This document shows, piece after piece, positions 1-10,384 of a stretch of 64,000 bases of DNA (its first letter is position 1; the number at the start of each line of letters is the position of its first letter). A model generated the notes under the pieces. It had not been told where the DNA came from, ran no database searches, and saw only the letters and a program-made list of their open reading frames with translations. A program made the position numbers and the translations under genes. Source of the DNA: Rebecca billardiae RCC1528 (Eukaryota; Haptophyta); contig OZ251228.1 of the NCBI GenBank assembly GCA_965240325.2, positions 1,178,001 to 1,242,000 on the forward strand. Direction: 5' to 3'.

Positions 1-1481
1 CACTGCATGCAAGGCTCGTGCAGGCTGATCGGCATTCGTCGACAGCCGTCTGAAGCTGCATCAACGCGCACGATCGATGTATCAAGGCGGCGCGGCTTGC
101 GCACAGGCACATGCTTCCTCGCTCAGCCGCAGCTCGTGCCCCGAGTTGATCGCATCGCGCGCCAGGCGGGCGCTCACGGCTGAGGCGGGCGCGGGCTGCT
201 CATTCCGAGGCGACGCTCGCATGCGCGCTGATCGTAGGCGCGGCAAAGTCGACGAGGAGCGAGCTGCGGGGCGCAGTGCGGCGTATGGCCGTGTTCCGAT
301 GCCACGCAAGCACCGCGCCGCCTTCGCACGGCAACTCGACGGCAGCAGCGCGCCGCGCCGCGCGCGCGCCAAGCGCTGGTGCGCCGCAGTCCGGGTCGGC
401 GGCCGCCACTGGCACAGCGCCAGTCCGGAGGGGTTTTTCCCCCCAGGGCGGGGCAAAACCCCTCGCGGAGCGTGTGGCAGGATCCCGGGAACGCCCTTGA
501 AATTTGGTGCGAGAGTCAGCCACGCTGCTCAGTTGTGTGACGGTGAAATCGGATCCTGCCCGCAGTGACAGCGTGAGCCTGCCACTTTTTTTCGCCCCCT
601 TTATAACGGGCTCCGGGTGACCAGACTGGCGGCCGAAGCCTCCAGCCCTGAACTGTGATTGATAACACTGAACAGCTGTCGCTGTCTTGGCGTAGTAAGG
701 CGAGGGGTGATCTATGACTGCAGTTTACCACTAGTATTACTAAGAAACGACGCGCGCAGCTAAGGCACGGTCCATCAATCGCTCTGGACAGTTTAGTGTG
801 ACTGAACGTTTAGTCACTTAGTGGGATCGACGAGTATGAGTGATTGAGTCCATCCTGAGGCCAGAGCGAATCGGAGGGGTGCTGCCGCTCACGCTGTCCA
901 TTACTGAGTAACTGTATTGTATCCGACTCAGAATGTTGCCATTTCAAGACTCACTGTTGAGCTGAGAGGCTGCTACTGCTACTGTACGGTGTTCAGTCTG
1001 CAGACCTGGAGCCGGTCAGGACTCAATGTAACCCGGAACCCCCGTCGGGACGGCCGGACGGGGTCCGAGCCTGCTGCCGCTCGCCAAGGCATCACGGGAC
1101 ACTTAAATCCCACTGACTACTGAGTCTAAGTAGCTAGGAACACACTGCAGCCGCCTCTGCATCGCTATGCCAGGCGTGCCCACCTTCCTTCGGCCAGCGT
1201 TTGGCGCCGGCGTTTGGACACAGAGTCGACGGCTAGACAGCTATGTGACACTAAGTGGCCGGCAGCGCTCCCGCACGACGGCACGACGCCGACGGCACGC
1301 GGAGTCGCTTTTGAGTGCTTCTGACGGCTGGGCTGGGCTGGGGGGCATACTAGAGGCCAAGAGGGCACTTCAACAGGCGACAGGCTCGACAGACACCTAT
1401 ACTAATACTATACATGGCATTATTGGCATGCCTGCCGAATATCCCCAACCGATAGGCTGAGGGCCTGGCCCTGGGCCCCCT
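1..1481. other. Intergenic DNA without a supported gene
   Basis: I see no conserved protein here; the open frames on both strands are the overlapping Arg/Ala-rich kind that GC-rich DNA gives by chance. A short hairpin-like stretch lies near 430-470, where a GGGG-TTTTT-CCCC block faces a GGGGCAAAACCCC block. The repeat at 509-722 is listed separately. Confidence 0.6.
509..722 (+). repeat. Dispersed repeat R1, copy 1
   Basis: This segment matches 6355-6504 in blocks: a common start reading GGTGCGAGAGTCAGCCACGC, a middle GAGCCTGCCACT block, and a common end reading TAAGGCGAGGGG then GATCTATGACTGCAG. Between the blocks this copy carries extra sequence, so the two differ by insertions or deletions rather than by point changes alone. 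No coding potential is conserved between the copies. It may be a small non-autonomous element; I see no clear terminal repeats. Confidence 0.55.
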
Positions 1482-2149
1482 ATGGCCGGCACCGCCAGAC
1501 CCATTAGTGGCATGCTGTCGTGTTGGCATTCGGGCTGGCTGGCTGCCACTGCCACTGCGACATACGGTAATAATCGAATAATATATATATATTATGTTGT
1601 ATTAATACCGAATTTCCTCCGTGCATGCTTTTCTTGTCCTCTCCGGGCGCTTTAATCCAACCGCCAGGAGAGGTCGAGTCCCAGGTACTACTCGCTGTCG
1701 TACCTGCCCTCCCTGTCTGAACCGGCACGAGCGCGCTCGGCCCCTAACCCTATTGGGATTGCTTTCGCAGCTGCCCGCAGGCGAACGCAAGCCGCCGGTT
1801 ACGCATGTCCGTTTTCCCCCGGCGCTATTGGTCTAACGACCTATCAGTTTACTGGTGTCGTTTGCTTTTGCACTTGTGTGGGACGACTCCCGCACCGCCC
1901 GCTCGTCCGCACGGACGACGCTGCTGACGACGTCCGCAGGGCCCACTGTGACTCAGCCCCTGCGTGACCGGGGAACTGGTAAGGCGGAATAAACATCATA
2001 TATATTATATAAGCAAGTCGTCGTGGCTGTGTCCCTGTCTGCATTATTGTCATAGCGCTTTCAGGCGGGCGGTAGCTGCTGAGCTACATGTATGTGTCAT
2101 TTGGTGACACCATCAATCACTCTGTGCAGTAGCCAACTGCATAGAGTGT

Positions 2150-2340
2150 ATGGCTTGTGATTATGATAGTCCACGCGCGCCGCAGGCGGTGCTCGTGCGA
2201 GCACAAGACCGCCACCTGACAGCCGTTATACTTCTTCAGACAGACCACTCGTCTTGGGCTTGGCGCACACCATGCAGCATCCCTTGGACATCATCTCGCG
2301 CTTCCCAACGATTGCGAACTCAAAGAGCACGCGCGCCGCC
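2150..2340 (-). pseudogene. Decayed extra MYND exon downstream of Sel1-MYND gene (copy 1)
   Basis: The minus strand carries a broken second version of the MYND zinc-finger end of the neighbouring gene, with pieces such as ..SKGCCMVCAK.. and CQVAVLCSHEHRLRRAW-like codons now out of frame. Small local duplications (for example CTTCAGACAGACC against CTTCAGACC in the other copy) destroy the frame. The better preserved equivalent lies at 10441-10609. It probably began as a tandem duplication of the last part of the gene, and may once have served as an alternative 3' end. Confidence 0.55.
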
Positions 2341-2351
2341 ACGCCAAGTCA

Positions 2352-3824
2352 TCACTGACTGTTCCCATCGAGCGCTGGGTTGCACCACGCTTTGCAGAAT
2401 TTCCCGTGATCCTTCCACGCACACAGCTGGTGCTTGCGCGAGCAGAAGACCGCCACGTGACAGCGACTGCACCTCTTCAGACCACTCGTCTTGGCGCACA
2501 CCATGCAGCACTTGGACACCACCTCGCGCTCCCCGGCGAGCCCAATCAGCGCCTTCGTCACGAGCTCGTTGAGATCGCTGTCGAGCTCGTAGGCACGGTG
2601 CAGCAGGCGTACGCCCTCATGTACATCACGCTGCACTCCCGCGCCCGCCACAAGTGCCGCCCCTTGCATGAGGAGAGCGTGAGAATGTCCGGCATTCGCA
2701 GCCGGCCGGCACCAGCGCGCCGCCTCGGCCCAATCCTGCGCCACGCCTTGGCCATGTTGATAGCATTCAGCCAGGCGGTACTGCGCCTGCGCGTGGCCCT
2801 GCTCGGCCGCCAGCCGGTACCAGCGCGCCGCCTCGGCCCAATCCTGCGCCACGCCCTCGCCTCGTGCGTAGCACCCACCCAGGTTGCATTGCGCACCTGC
2901 GTGGCCCTGCTCGGCCGCCTGCCGGTACCAGCGCGCCTGCTCGGCCACATCCTGCGCCACGCCGTCGCCTTGTGCGCAGCATATGCCCAGGTTGGCCTGC
3001 GCAACCGTGTCGCCCTGCTCGGCTGCCAGCCGGTACCAGCGCGCCGCCTCAGCCCAATCCTGCGCCACGCCCTCGCCTCGCGCGTAGCACCCGCCTAGGT
3101 TGCATTGCGCACCGCCGTGGCCCTGCTCGGCCGCCAGCCGGTACCAGCGCGCCGCCTCGGCCCAATCCTGCGCCACGCCCTCGCCTCGTGCGTAGCACCC
3201 GCCCAGGTTGCATTGCGCCTCCACGTTGCCCTGCTCGGCCGCCAGCCGGTACCAGCGCGCCGCCTCGGCCACATCCTGCGCCACGCCTTGCCCATGTTGA
3301 TAGCATTCAGCCAGGTTGGCCTGCGCATCTGCGTAGCCCTGCTCGGCTGCCAGCCGGTACCAGCGCGCCGCCTCGGCCACATCCTGCACCACACCCTGGC
3401 CTAGTGTGCAGCGCGTGCCTAGGTTGTACTGCGCCGGCGCGTGGCCCTGCTCGGCCGCCAGCCGGTACCAGCGCGCCGCCTCGGCTGCATCCTGCGCCAC
3501 GCCCTTGCCTTGTGCGCAGCACGTGCCCAGGTTGCATTGCCCCTGCGCGTGGCCCTGCTCGGCCGCCTGGCGACACAGACCCGCGATTTCGGCATCGCTC
3601 ATGGCTTGATCCAGTTCGCCCTGCGCTCCTTTCTCTGCAAGCCTCATCTGAGCGTCCGCAAGCCCGCGGTCGGCGGCGATCCGATACAGGCGTTCCGCCT
3701 TGTGTACATCTTGGGCGACACCGTCGCCGACTTCGTGGCGCTGAGCCAGGAGGAACGTGGCGCGTGGATTGTTGCGCGCAGCTGCTTTCCGAAGCAGCTT
3801 GATCGTGGCAGTCTGATTCGCCAT
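2352..3824 (-). CDS. Sel1-repeat protein with C-terminal MYND zinc finger (copy 1)
   Basis: Single-exon gene for 490 aa. Residues ~18-415 are eleven Sel1-like repeats of about 36 aa with the usual A-x-A-Q-x-N-L-G, G-x-G-V-x-Q-D and A-x-x-W-Y-R-x-A-A-E-Q-G signatures. The second repeat is degenerate. Residues ~437-475 form a MYND finger (CCMVCAKTSGLKRCSRCHVA then C, H and C ligands ending HGKFC). Sel1 arrays fold as alpha solenoids that scaffold protein complexes and MYND fingers bind proline-rich peptides, so an adaptor role is likely (inference). No signal peptide is seen. The repeats are very alike at the DNA level, suggesting recent expansion or gene conversion. The gene is divergent from PreP exon 1 across about 400 bp, and its paralogue is at 10619-12094. 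Confidence 0.88.
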   Translation of the reverse strand: MANQTATIKLLRKAAARNNPRATFLLAQRHEVGDGVAQDVHKAERLYRIAADRGLADAQMRLAEKGAQGELDQAMSDAEIAGLCRQAAEQGHAQGQCNLGTCCAQGKGVAQDAAEAARWYRLAAEQGHAPAQYNLGTRCTLGQGVVQDVAEAARWYRLAAEQGYADAQANLAECYQHGQGVAQDVAEAARWYRLAAEQGNVEAQCNLGGCYARGEGVAQDWAEAARWYRLAAEQGHGGAQCNLGGCYARGEGVAQDWAEAARWYRLAAEQGDTVAQANLGICCAQGDGVAQDVAEQARWYRQAAEQGHAGAQCNLGGCYARGEGVAQDWAEAARWYRLAAEQGHAQAQYRLAECYQHGQGVAQDWAEAARWCRPAANAGHSHALLMQGAALVAGAGVQRDVHEGVRLLHRAYELDSDLNELVTKALIGLAGEREVVSKCCMVCAKTSGLKRCSRCHVAVFCSRKHQLCAWKDHGKFCKAWCNPALDGNSQ

Positions 3825-4231
3825 CCGAGCGCGTGGGCGTTGAGCGCGGCGGTCGTGGGCTTGACCAGTGGGCGTGGGGTCAGGCGGTTGGCCTCACGCC
3901 CTCGGTTGGTCATGAACACTGGCCGCACCGCGCGCCCGCCCGCGCGGAGCGACTTGGAGGAGTTTGAATTGAGCGGATGGCCCGCCCCGGCCGGACTCAT
4001 CCGTCCGGAATTGTTCACCGCCAGAACTGAGCGATCTGAACATGATCTGAAAGGTGTGATGGAGGGTAGCTGGGAGCTCAGATCAGATCAGCTGCGAGCG
4101 CAGCGAGCAGCATAAAGGTGGGTGGCGACGAAATCTGAAATCGTGCGCGCGCGAGCGCGGAATTCGGCAGTCCAGCAACGCGTCTCTCGATCGGCCGAAG
4201 CGCAATCGCGCGAAGAGAACAGCACAACATC
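3825..4231. promoter_or_regulatory. Divergent spacer between Sel1-MYND and PreP exon 1 (copy 1)
   Basis: About 400 bp between two outward-facing starts, duplicated at 12095-12396 with small indels. Position makes it a candidate bidirectional promoter; I recognise no specific factor site or TATA box. It contains a conserved run around GAACATGATCTGAAA and a GCGCGCGCGAGCGCGGAATTC block just upstream of the PreP start in both copies. Confidence 0.4.
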
Positions 4232-4706
4232 ATGCGACGCCTCTACCTCACCGCGCTCGCGACGCTGACGTGCGCGCGCAGGGCGCACTCCAGCGGCAGC
4301 CTCGGGGGCTCGGTGCTGGGCCGGGCGCGCGTCTCGAGTAGCTCCATCTTCGCCACCGCGGTCGGCGCGCGCCCTCCAAGCGCGGCGGCTGTGCCCGCAC
4401 CGGCGGCGCATGCTGCTTTCGACCTCGTCGCTGATGAGCACGTCGCCGAGTTTGGGATCGGCGTGCGCACGTACGTGCACAAGCTGACCGGCGCGACGGT
4501 GCTCTCGGTCGTCAGCCCCAACGACGAGCACAAGACCTTCCTCGCCGCCTTCAAGACCGCCGCGGGCGGCGACGCGCTCGGCTCGACAGGCGTCGCGCAC
4601 ATTCTCGAGCACTCAGTCCTGTGCGGCTCGGCCAAGTACCCGCTCAAGGAGCCGTTCGTCGAGCTGCTCAAGGGCTCGTGCCAGACGTTTCTGTGCGCGC
4701 GCGCGG
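4232..4706 (+). pseudogene. PreP (presequence protease) 5' exon, truncated copy
   Basis: This is a near-identical copy of exon 1 of the intact gene at 12397. It encodes the start MRRLYLTALATL, an Arg/Ser-rich mitochondrial-type presequence of about 60 aa, and the M16C zinc-binding motif HILEH at residues 123-127. The exon runs to the splice donor (TTCT|GTGCGC at 4692/4693), and then homology stops at about 4706 in a GCGCGC run. The distal glutamate ligand, the substrate chamber and the C-terminal half are all absent, so no working protease can be made. The sequence continues into an exportin-like fragment. Confidence 0.85.
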
Positions 4707-6268
4707 GGCTTCCGGCGTCAACCGCAAGCTATGCCAGGTGCACGTGCGCGCCGGCCGGCAGCTGTGGCCGGACGCCGCTCCTTCGTTTCTCGACGACTTG
4801 CTCGCGGCGGTGCGCTCACCGCCGACGCGCGCCCTTGGCCTTCGGCTGATTGAGCTGCTCGTCCACGAGAGCCTCGACCCCTCTCGCGCCACGGTGCTCA
4901 GCTCGCGCCGCCGCCTGCTCGCGCGCGGCCTGTCGGCTGCTGCGCCCGCCGTGTTTGCGCACGCGGCGGATGCGCTCGCGGCGGCGGCCGGGGCGGATGA
5001 CGGAGGTGGCGGTGGCGTGGGCGTTGAGGCCGACGCACTCGAGACGCTGAGCACGTGCGCCCAGTGGCTCCCCGTCAGCGCGCAGTCCGTCCCGCCCCAG
5101 CTCGTGCCAGCGCTGTGCGCGCGCTTTGCAGCGCCGAGCGCGGCTCATCGCGCCCGCGCGCTCGCGTGCGCGCGCACGCTCTTCGAGCGCAACGTGCGCG
5201 CGGCGGACGCGGCGAGCCTGTTCGTGCCGGCGCTGGCACACCTCGAGCAGGCGCTCCGCCGCGCGGCCGCGTCACCCGCCGAGGCGCGTCGCGCCGAGGG
5301 AGCGACGGCGGAGGCGCGCGCGCTCGCAGAGTGCGCGCAGGCCATGTGTGCGCACGTGCTGCCTCGGATCGGCGGCGCAGCGACAGCGCCGTACAGCGAC
5401 GAGGCGGGCGCGCTGCTCGGCGCGCTGCTCGCGCTTACGTGTGCTCCTGGCACCCGCGCTGCCGCGCGCGCGTGCTACCGCGCGTGGGCCACGCTGCTCG
5501 ACGGGCTGGGCGCGTGCGTGCGCGAGGAGGGCACGCGCGCGAGACCGCTCGGACTCAGCCGTGACGAATTCTGCGCCGCCTTCGGTCCGGGCCACGGGGA
5601 GCTGCTGCGGCACGTGCTCGAGCGGAGGCGCGTGGCGGCGCGCGTGCTGGCCGACGAGCTGCTGCGCGGGCCCTCCCCTAGCCGGCGTGGGGCGCAGGCT
5701 GCCGCGGGCCCGGGCCCGGCCGACGCCGACGCTGACGCCGACGATGACAGCGGCGCCTCCGCAGCGTCCGCGGATGAGGGCGCTGACGATGACGACGACA
5801 ACCTCGACGGCGGTGGCGGCGGCGCGGCGGCGGGGGCGATGATCGGCGCAGTGGATAGCAGCGGCGAGAGCGACGAGGATGACGCAGCCGAGCCCGCAGC
5901 GCGGGCCGCGCTCGTCGACGCGCACACGGAGGCTGACATTGTGGGCGGCGTGCTCGCCCCGTGGCCGGATGCGGCCGCGGCGGCTGTGAGCGCGCGCCGC
6001 TGAGCTGTGCGCGCCGCTCGGTGCGGGCGGTGCGGCGGAGGGCGGGGACGAGCTGCTCGCGCTTGCGGCGCTGTGCCCGGTGGCGTGCCAGGCGGTCGGC
6101 GCGCTCGATGCGTGCGCGGGCGGAGGGCGCCAGCTCGCCTTCGAGCTCGCGCGCGCGGCGCTGAGCGCGGCGCGAGCTGCCGAGATCGCAAGCACGCTCA
6201 GGCCGAGGCGCGCGCACATCATGCTGGCCATCGAAGCGGCGCTCGGGGAACGTCGGCTTGGCTGGTGA
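4707..6268 (+). pseudogene. Exportin-6-like (importin-beta family) fragment joined to PreP exon 1
   Basis: The plus frame from about 4711 reads VNRKLCQVHVRAGRQLWPD followed by a helix-rich stretch (residues such as LETLSTCAQWLPVSAQSVPP). From memory this resembles the N-terminal HEAT region of exportin-6, the actin/profilin nuclear export receptor (NKLxxVIVDIGRQDWP, then LECLAHLFSWIPLS). An acidic Asp/Glu-Ala linker follows at about 5720-5900. The frame stops at 6001-6003. Coding-like sequence continues in another frame to the TGA at 6266-6268, which a 55-nt GT-AG intron at 5986-6040 would restore. The start codon and N-terminal repeats are missing (replaced by PreP exon 1), as is the large C-terminal half. 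I treat it as a truncated gene; a chimeric transcript is possible. Confidence 0.5.
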
Positions 6269-6354
6269 GGAGCTCCTCCCGCGGCGCGACCCGACCGACG
6301 AATCCATAAATCCGGTCCGGGCACCCGTGCGGGGCGGGAGCGCTTTGTTTGCAT

Positions 6355-6504
6355 GGTGCGAGAGTCAGCCACGCTGCTGACGAGCGTGGCGGGCCCTGGC
6401 GGCTGGACTGAGCCTGCCACTGAACTGTGAACACTGAACAGCCGACGCTGTCGTGGCGCTACAGTAAGGCGAGGGGGGCGGATCTATGACTGCAGGCTCC
6501 GGCT
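6355..6504 (+). repeat. Dispersed repeat R1, copy 2
   Basis: Shorter partner of 509-722, sharing GGTGCGAGAGTCAGCCACGC at its start and GATCTATGACTGCAG at its end. It lies directly downstream of the exportin fragment, so its insertion may mark the 3' truncation of that gene. Confidence 0.55.
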
Positions 6505-8106
6505 CCGGTCCCACCCCCCCAGCTCCGTTACGTCTTGGCCCCGAGGCCGACGAGCCGAAGAGTCCGACTACCAAGCGGACCATGCCAGCGCAGAGCCCCT
6601 TCCGACTCCCCCGATTGATGATGACTTCAACTATATACGAGAAATGTCGCATCCGCAGACCACCTCCCAATATTATCGGTTCAGACTCTATTTTCACTGT
6701 GTAATTACCCACCCCTTATTACTCAGATTTCAGCACAGCCGGGTCCGAGCGTTCCGGTCATAGGTGGGTCCCTCCCAACTGGGGCGATATTCTGGCGCAC
6801 TCAGAATGACGTCCTATATTTTGTCTCTTACCCAGAATCGACGCTATAAATGCGTCCCATCGGGGCGGAGCAAAAGTTTCGACCTCAAAACCTACTCCGC
6901 GTGCCGTCGCTCGGCCGAGCGCGCGCGCGCCGCGCCAGTAGTGTCACATAGAGATTTTGCGAAGCGTTACTTCATGGTTATGGTGGCTAGATGGCGACAT
7001 GCGATCGGAATTACTTATTGGCAACCGTTGACACCCGACCGAACCATTTTATGAAGCAAAGAGTGGGGCTCTATGCTGTGCGCTGATACCTCCAACAAAC
7101 TACAGCAAGATCGAGCATATTACCCACTTCATATATAGCCACTTACCCGTATATAGTGTGATTGTTACCCACTTTATATTGACCGTGGATGCGGTTCACT
7201 ATATATTCAAATTCGTTCCGATATGTGGGTACGTTTGTTGGGTCATCGAATAGGCGCCGAGCGACGCGGACACAGGCAACCCGGGCCCGCAACCAGACTG
7301 CCTGCGAGTGGCAGTGTTTGTGGCGGGCTGCGTGCCGAGGCACACACCATCGCCCGCCACCGAGCATGCCACCGTCGTCACACGGGAGCCCTCCGCCGTC
7401 GAGGCTGGACTATCAGCCAACGCCACCGCCGGAGCTTGCCGCGCTCGGCGGCTTCCGTGCTCGTACTCCGCGTGTCACCGGTCGTCTGTATGCCCACCCG
7501 CGTGAGGCCGCCACCAGTCCACGACTACCGCAGCTGCAGCCCATGCCGCCGACGATGCCTCCTACCATCTTCTCGCCAGGCAGCAATACGATAGGTTCAC
7601 CGACGCTGCTGCTAGGCTGAGAGCACTCAGCCAGTTGGCCGGCGAGACGTCAGATGGTTGAGCTGCTGGCCTAGCCATCACGTTGCGGCTTCCGCTCGCT
7701 CAAGTACACCCAACATGACGACGAGAACGTGCCGGGCAATCATCAGACATGCGTCTGAGGGGTCTACTACGCCTAGCCGTAGAGTTGCTGAGTACGAGTC
7801 TTCGCAGACCACGAGCGGAACGAGTGGGACCACCCAATGGCAGGAGCAACAGCGTGGGGTGGCACCCGCGCCTGTCAACGCGACCGCGTTCTGTCAAGAA
7901 TGGACCCATATCCTGCGACCACCCTCGAGCACCGCAGGCTATGCCCACACTCGGCATAGGGAAGGATCGCTGAGCGCCTGCTGCCGCTGTCAAAGGCCCT
8001 GCTGATCTTCCTGGCGCTGGATCGTGTACACGGATGGCAAGTCGGCGTGCTCGCCGCACATCGCGGCGGCTTCTCAGCATCCCAAGTCCTCAGTGCACCC
8101 ATCCTA

Positions 8107-8188
8107 GGCCTGCTGATCGATGATCGGTACCAACCCCCACCAAACACGGCCTGCTGATCGATGATCGGTACCAACCCCCACCAAACAC
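8107..8188. repeat. Perfect 41-bp tandem duplication
   Basis: The unit at 8107-8147 (starting GGCCTGCTGATCGATGATCG) is repeated without change at 8148-8188. Nothing coding spans it. Confidence 0.9.
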
Positions 8189-8774
8189 GCCCTCTCGGAA
8201 GTCGCCAATCGCTTACATGGCTCCCCGAGAGCCCGGGGCTGGCTGTCGTGCGTTCTCACGAGCAGCTTGCGCGCAGCCCAAATGTCACCTTCACGGTGCG
8301 TTGAGCTGCTCAAGATGGCGGGAGCGTCAAGAGCATGCCCGTGCACGATACTGACCCATGCCTCCCGTCGCCTGACCCGCATGTGGCAAAAACTGACCCT
8401 GCTCGAAGGCACGGGTCGAACACCCGCCGATCGATTCAAGTTGTCTGTACGCGTCTAGCCGGGCGAGAGTCAAACATGCGGGCACGTGCCAGGCGGGGGA
8501 TGTGTGACCACGGATCCCATCCGTGAGCACGCGCAAAGCGCTGGAGCGCGCGATAGGTGTTGGCTGTGGTCTACCCGACACACGGCGGCTCGGTCGCGCT
8601 GGAGAGGCGCTCCGACATCGTCGGGAGCGTTCAGATCGGACCTCGGCCGGCGGCCCGGCGATTTTCCCGAGCCGCGCCCCGCGCGAAAAGAAATCCGGCG
8701 AGAAAACCCGGTAAATGTTTAAAAGAACGCTGGAAAATCGCCAGGGACCCACCTATTCCGGACACCTGTATACA

Positions 8775-8830
8775 TACACACACACACACACATATATATA
8801 TATACGCGAAAATGATACCCGGACTGGGTA

Positions 8831-8880
<50 letters not shown>
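8775..8880. repeat. Microsatellites (CA)n, (TA)n and (GT)n
   Basis: A (CA)n run followed by a short (TA)n run, a 25-bp break, then a (GT)n run of about 46 bp at 8834-8880. The CA and GT runs are complementary, so the strand could fold back on itself. Confidence 0.9.
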
Positions 8881-8882
<2 letters not shown>

Positions 8883-9442
8883 TTGACCTTGCAGTACGAA
8901 GACCCACTGCTTGGATGCGGTAGGCTGCGTCGTACTTGTAACTACAATGATTATAATACTCCTTGGGATTTTTCGTCGTCGAGTATTGCAGCCCACAGCA
9001 GTAGGCTGCTGTGGGGCCCGGCGGGCAGCGACAGGGTGCAGGCGGAGCGAGAGATAGCCAGACATCGCGCTGCGCTGCAAGAAGCCCCCCGCCGTCAGAG
9101 GCAGCCTCCGCACGAGGCTTTCGGGCTCAAGGCGGCGGAGACAGGGGTGGTGGCGGGACGAGCTGTGAGGGCAGCAGCGGTGAATCTCGCGCACTCAGCT
9201 GATGCCGATGGCTGAAGGGCAGGGGATGCAGCTGGCCGACCAAGCTGTGAGCGCTGGTGGTCGTGATGGGTGTGGGAGTCGGCGAGATCGCCATCAGCTT
9301 TAAGCCTAATATTCCTTGACGAGACGCCGACGATGCCGCTCAGCAGCCATTTAGCAGCTCGCTTCGCCTGTCCACGAAGTCCGCCTGCGCTGTTAATAGA
9401 TGAGTAGCCCTTGAGATAAACCGGTACGGCGCTTTGCCAGTA

Positions 9443-9793
9443 CAGGCAATCGCGGGCAATAAGAAGTCAGACATCTCACGGCCTTTTTGGAGCAAATATG
9501 GCATGATGTTGCATGGCGGATGCTGCGGTGCACTGGCCAGGAGTCAGTCATCAGGAGAAGTCGGGACTTGGCCTGTACTCCTAGTCGGGCCGCGCACCGC
9601 GTCCCCGACGGGCCGACTGCGCCTCGCCCTCGGCGGACCACTCGTCAGCAGGGACGACGTAGTCCCGGTTTCTTAGTGTGACTATGCGTATAGCGAACCA
9701 GCCAATCGCTAGGGCTCAGTTTCTAGGCCAGATCCGCAGATAGCAAGCCCCAGTTTCTTAACGTGACAGCTCCTTATTGCCCGCAATTGCCTG
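9443..9793. mobile_element. MITE-like element with TA target duplication
   Basis: The left end reads CAGGCAATCGCGGGCAATAA and the right end is its reverse complement with one or two mismatches (..TTATTGCCCGCAATTGCCTG). Each end is flanked outside by the dinucleotide TA (9441-9442 and 9794-9795). A 351-bp body, about 20-bp terminal inverted repeats and a TA duplication are the layout of a Tc1/mariner-type non-autonomous element. No transposase frame is present inside. A near-repeat of CAGTTTCTTA-like sequence occurs twice internally. Confidence 0.7.
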
Positions 9794-9795
9794 TA

Positions 9796-10107
9796 GATGG
9801 AGCTGCTCATGAATAGCGGTGCTGAGCACTGGGAGTGGGAAGAGGAGAGTCCGGATAGGCTCCGAGCTGCTGCAATGAGGGCGATGGCCGATGACTGCCA
9901 ACTGGGCGCTTTGCCTTGTGCGAGCAGGCCTGCCAGCGGACAACGGCGATCTCACGGGATCTGGATGTGGCAATGTACAGTAGTGTCGTGGTCACGTACT
10001 TCCTGCCCGCGGACACAATCGATTATTGTACCAATAACACCACACACATATATATATATATATATATCGGACGTCGTAACTAAAACGCATGCGCATATAT
10101 CCGACAT
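9796..10107. other. Intergenic DNA without a supported gene
   Basis: Short spacer with a small (TA)n run near 10048-10068. I see no coding or RNA signal. Confidence 0.5.
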
Positions 10108-10384
10108 ATGGTCGGCATCACCGCCAGACCCATCAGTGGCATGCTTTCGAATTCGGAATTGCCATTGGGCATTGGCCGTTCCGCGACCGCGGGGGCTGGC
10201 TGAATGGCTGCCCTGCATTGCGACCTATACTGTATAATAATCGAATAATATATAAGATCTTTTTGAAACGTGGTTCGGGCCCGCTGGTGCGGGCTCCACG
10301 CTGCGCGCTCCGCCCTGCACCGCGGGCCATTAGCAAGTCGTCGCCGTGTCCCTGTCCGAATCGTCAGAGCGCTGCGGGCGGTAG

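Larger units (their letters stand above)
1482..4706. repeat. Segmental duplication, copy 1
   Basis: The segment is collinear with 10108-12871 and contains the Sel1-MYND gene, its divergent promoter and PreP exon 1. Homology starts at ATGG...CACCGCCAGACCCAT, is interrupted between about 1590 and 2012 by unrelated sequence, and resumes through 4706. The right breakpoint falls in a GCGCGCGCG run a few bases into PreP intron 1. Coding parts are very similar, while the 2020-2340 stretch differs by many short local insertions or duplications of 2-10 nt. Confidence 0.85.
6505..9440. other. Intergenic DNA without a supported gene
   Basis: No frame here has the amino-acid pattern of a conserved protein, and the longer ones change composition along their length and overlap each other. 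Local AT-rich patches occur near 6600-7220. A perfect 41-bp tandem duplication and dinucleotide tracts are listed separately. Confidence 0.6.

Noticed and set aside
77-568. A 163-codon open frame near the left edge
   Set aside because: Overlaps equally long frames on both strands, is Arg/Ala/Gly biased throughout, and runs into dispersed repeat R1.
5272-6420. A 382-codon minus-strand frame opposite the exportin fragment
   Set aside because: Antisense shadow with Ala/Arg/Ser-rich low complexity; the plus strand carries the recognisable helix pattern.
8411-8426. GGGTCGAACACCC, resembling a tRNA T-arm
   Set aside because: No acceptor, D or anticodon arms can be folded around it, and the expected A-box is missing.
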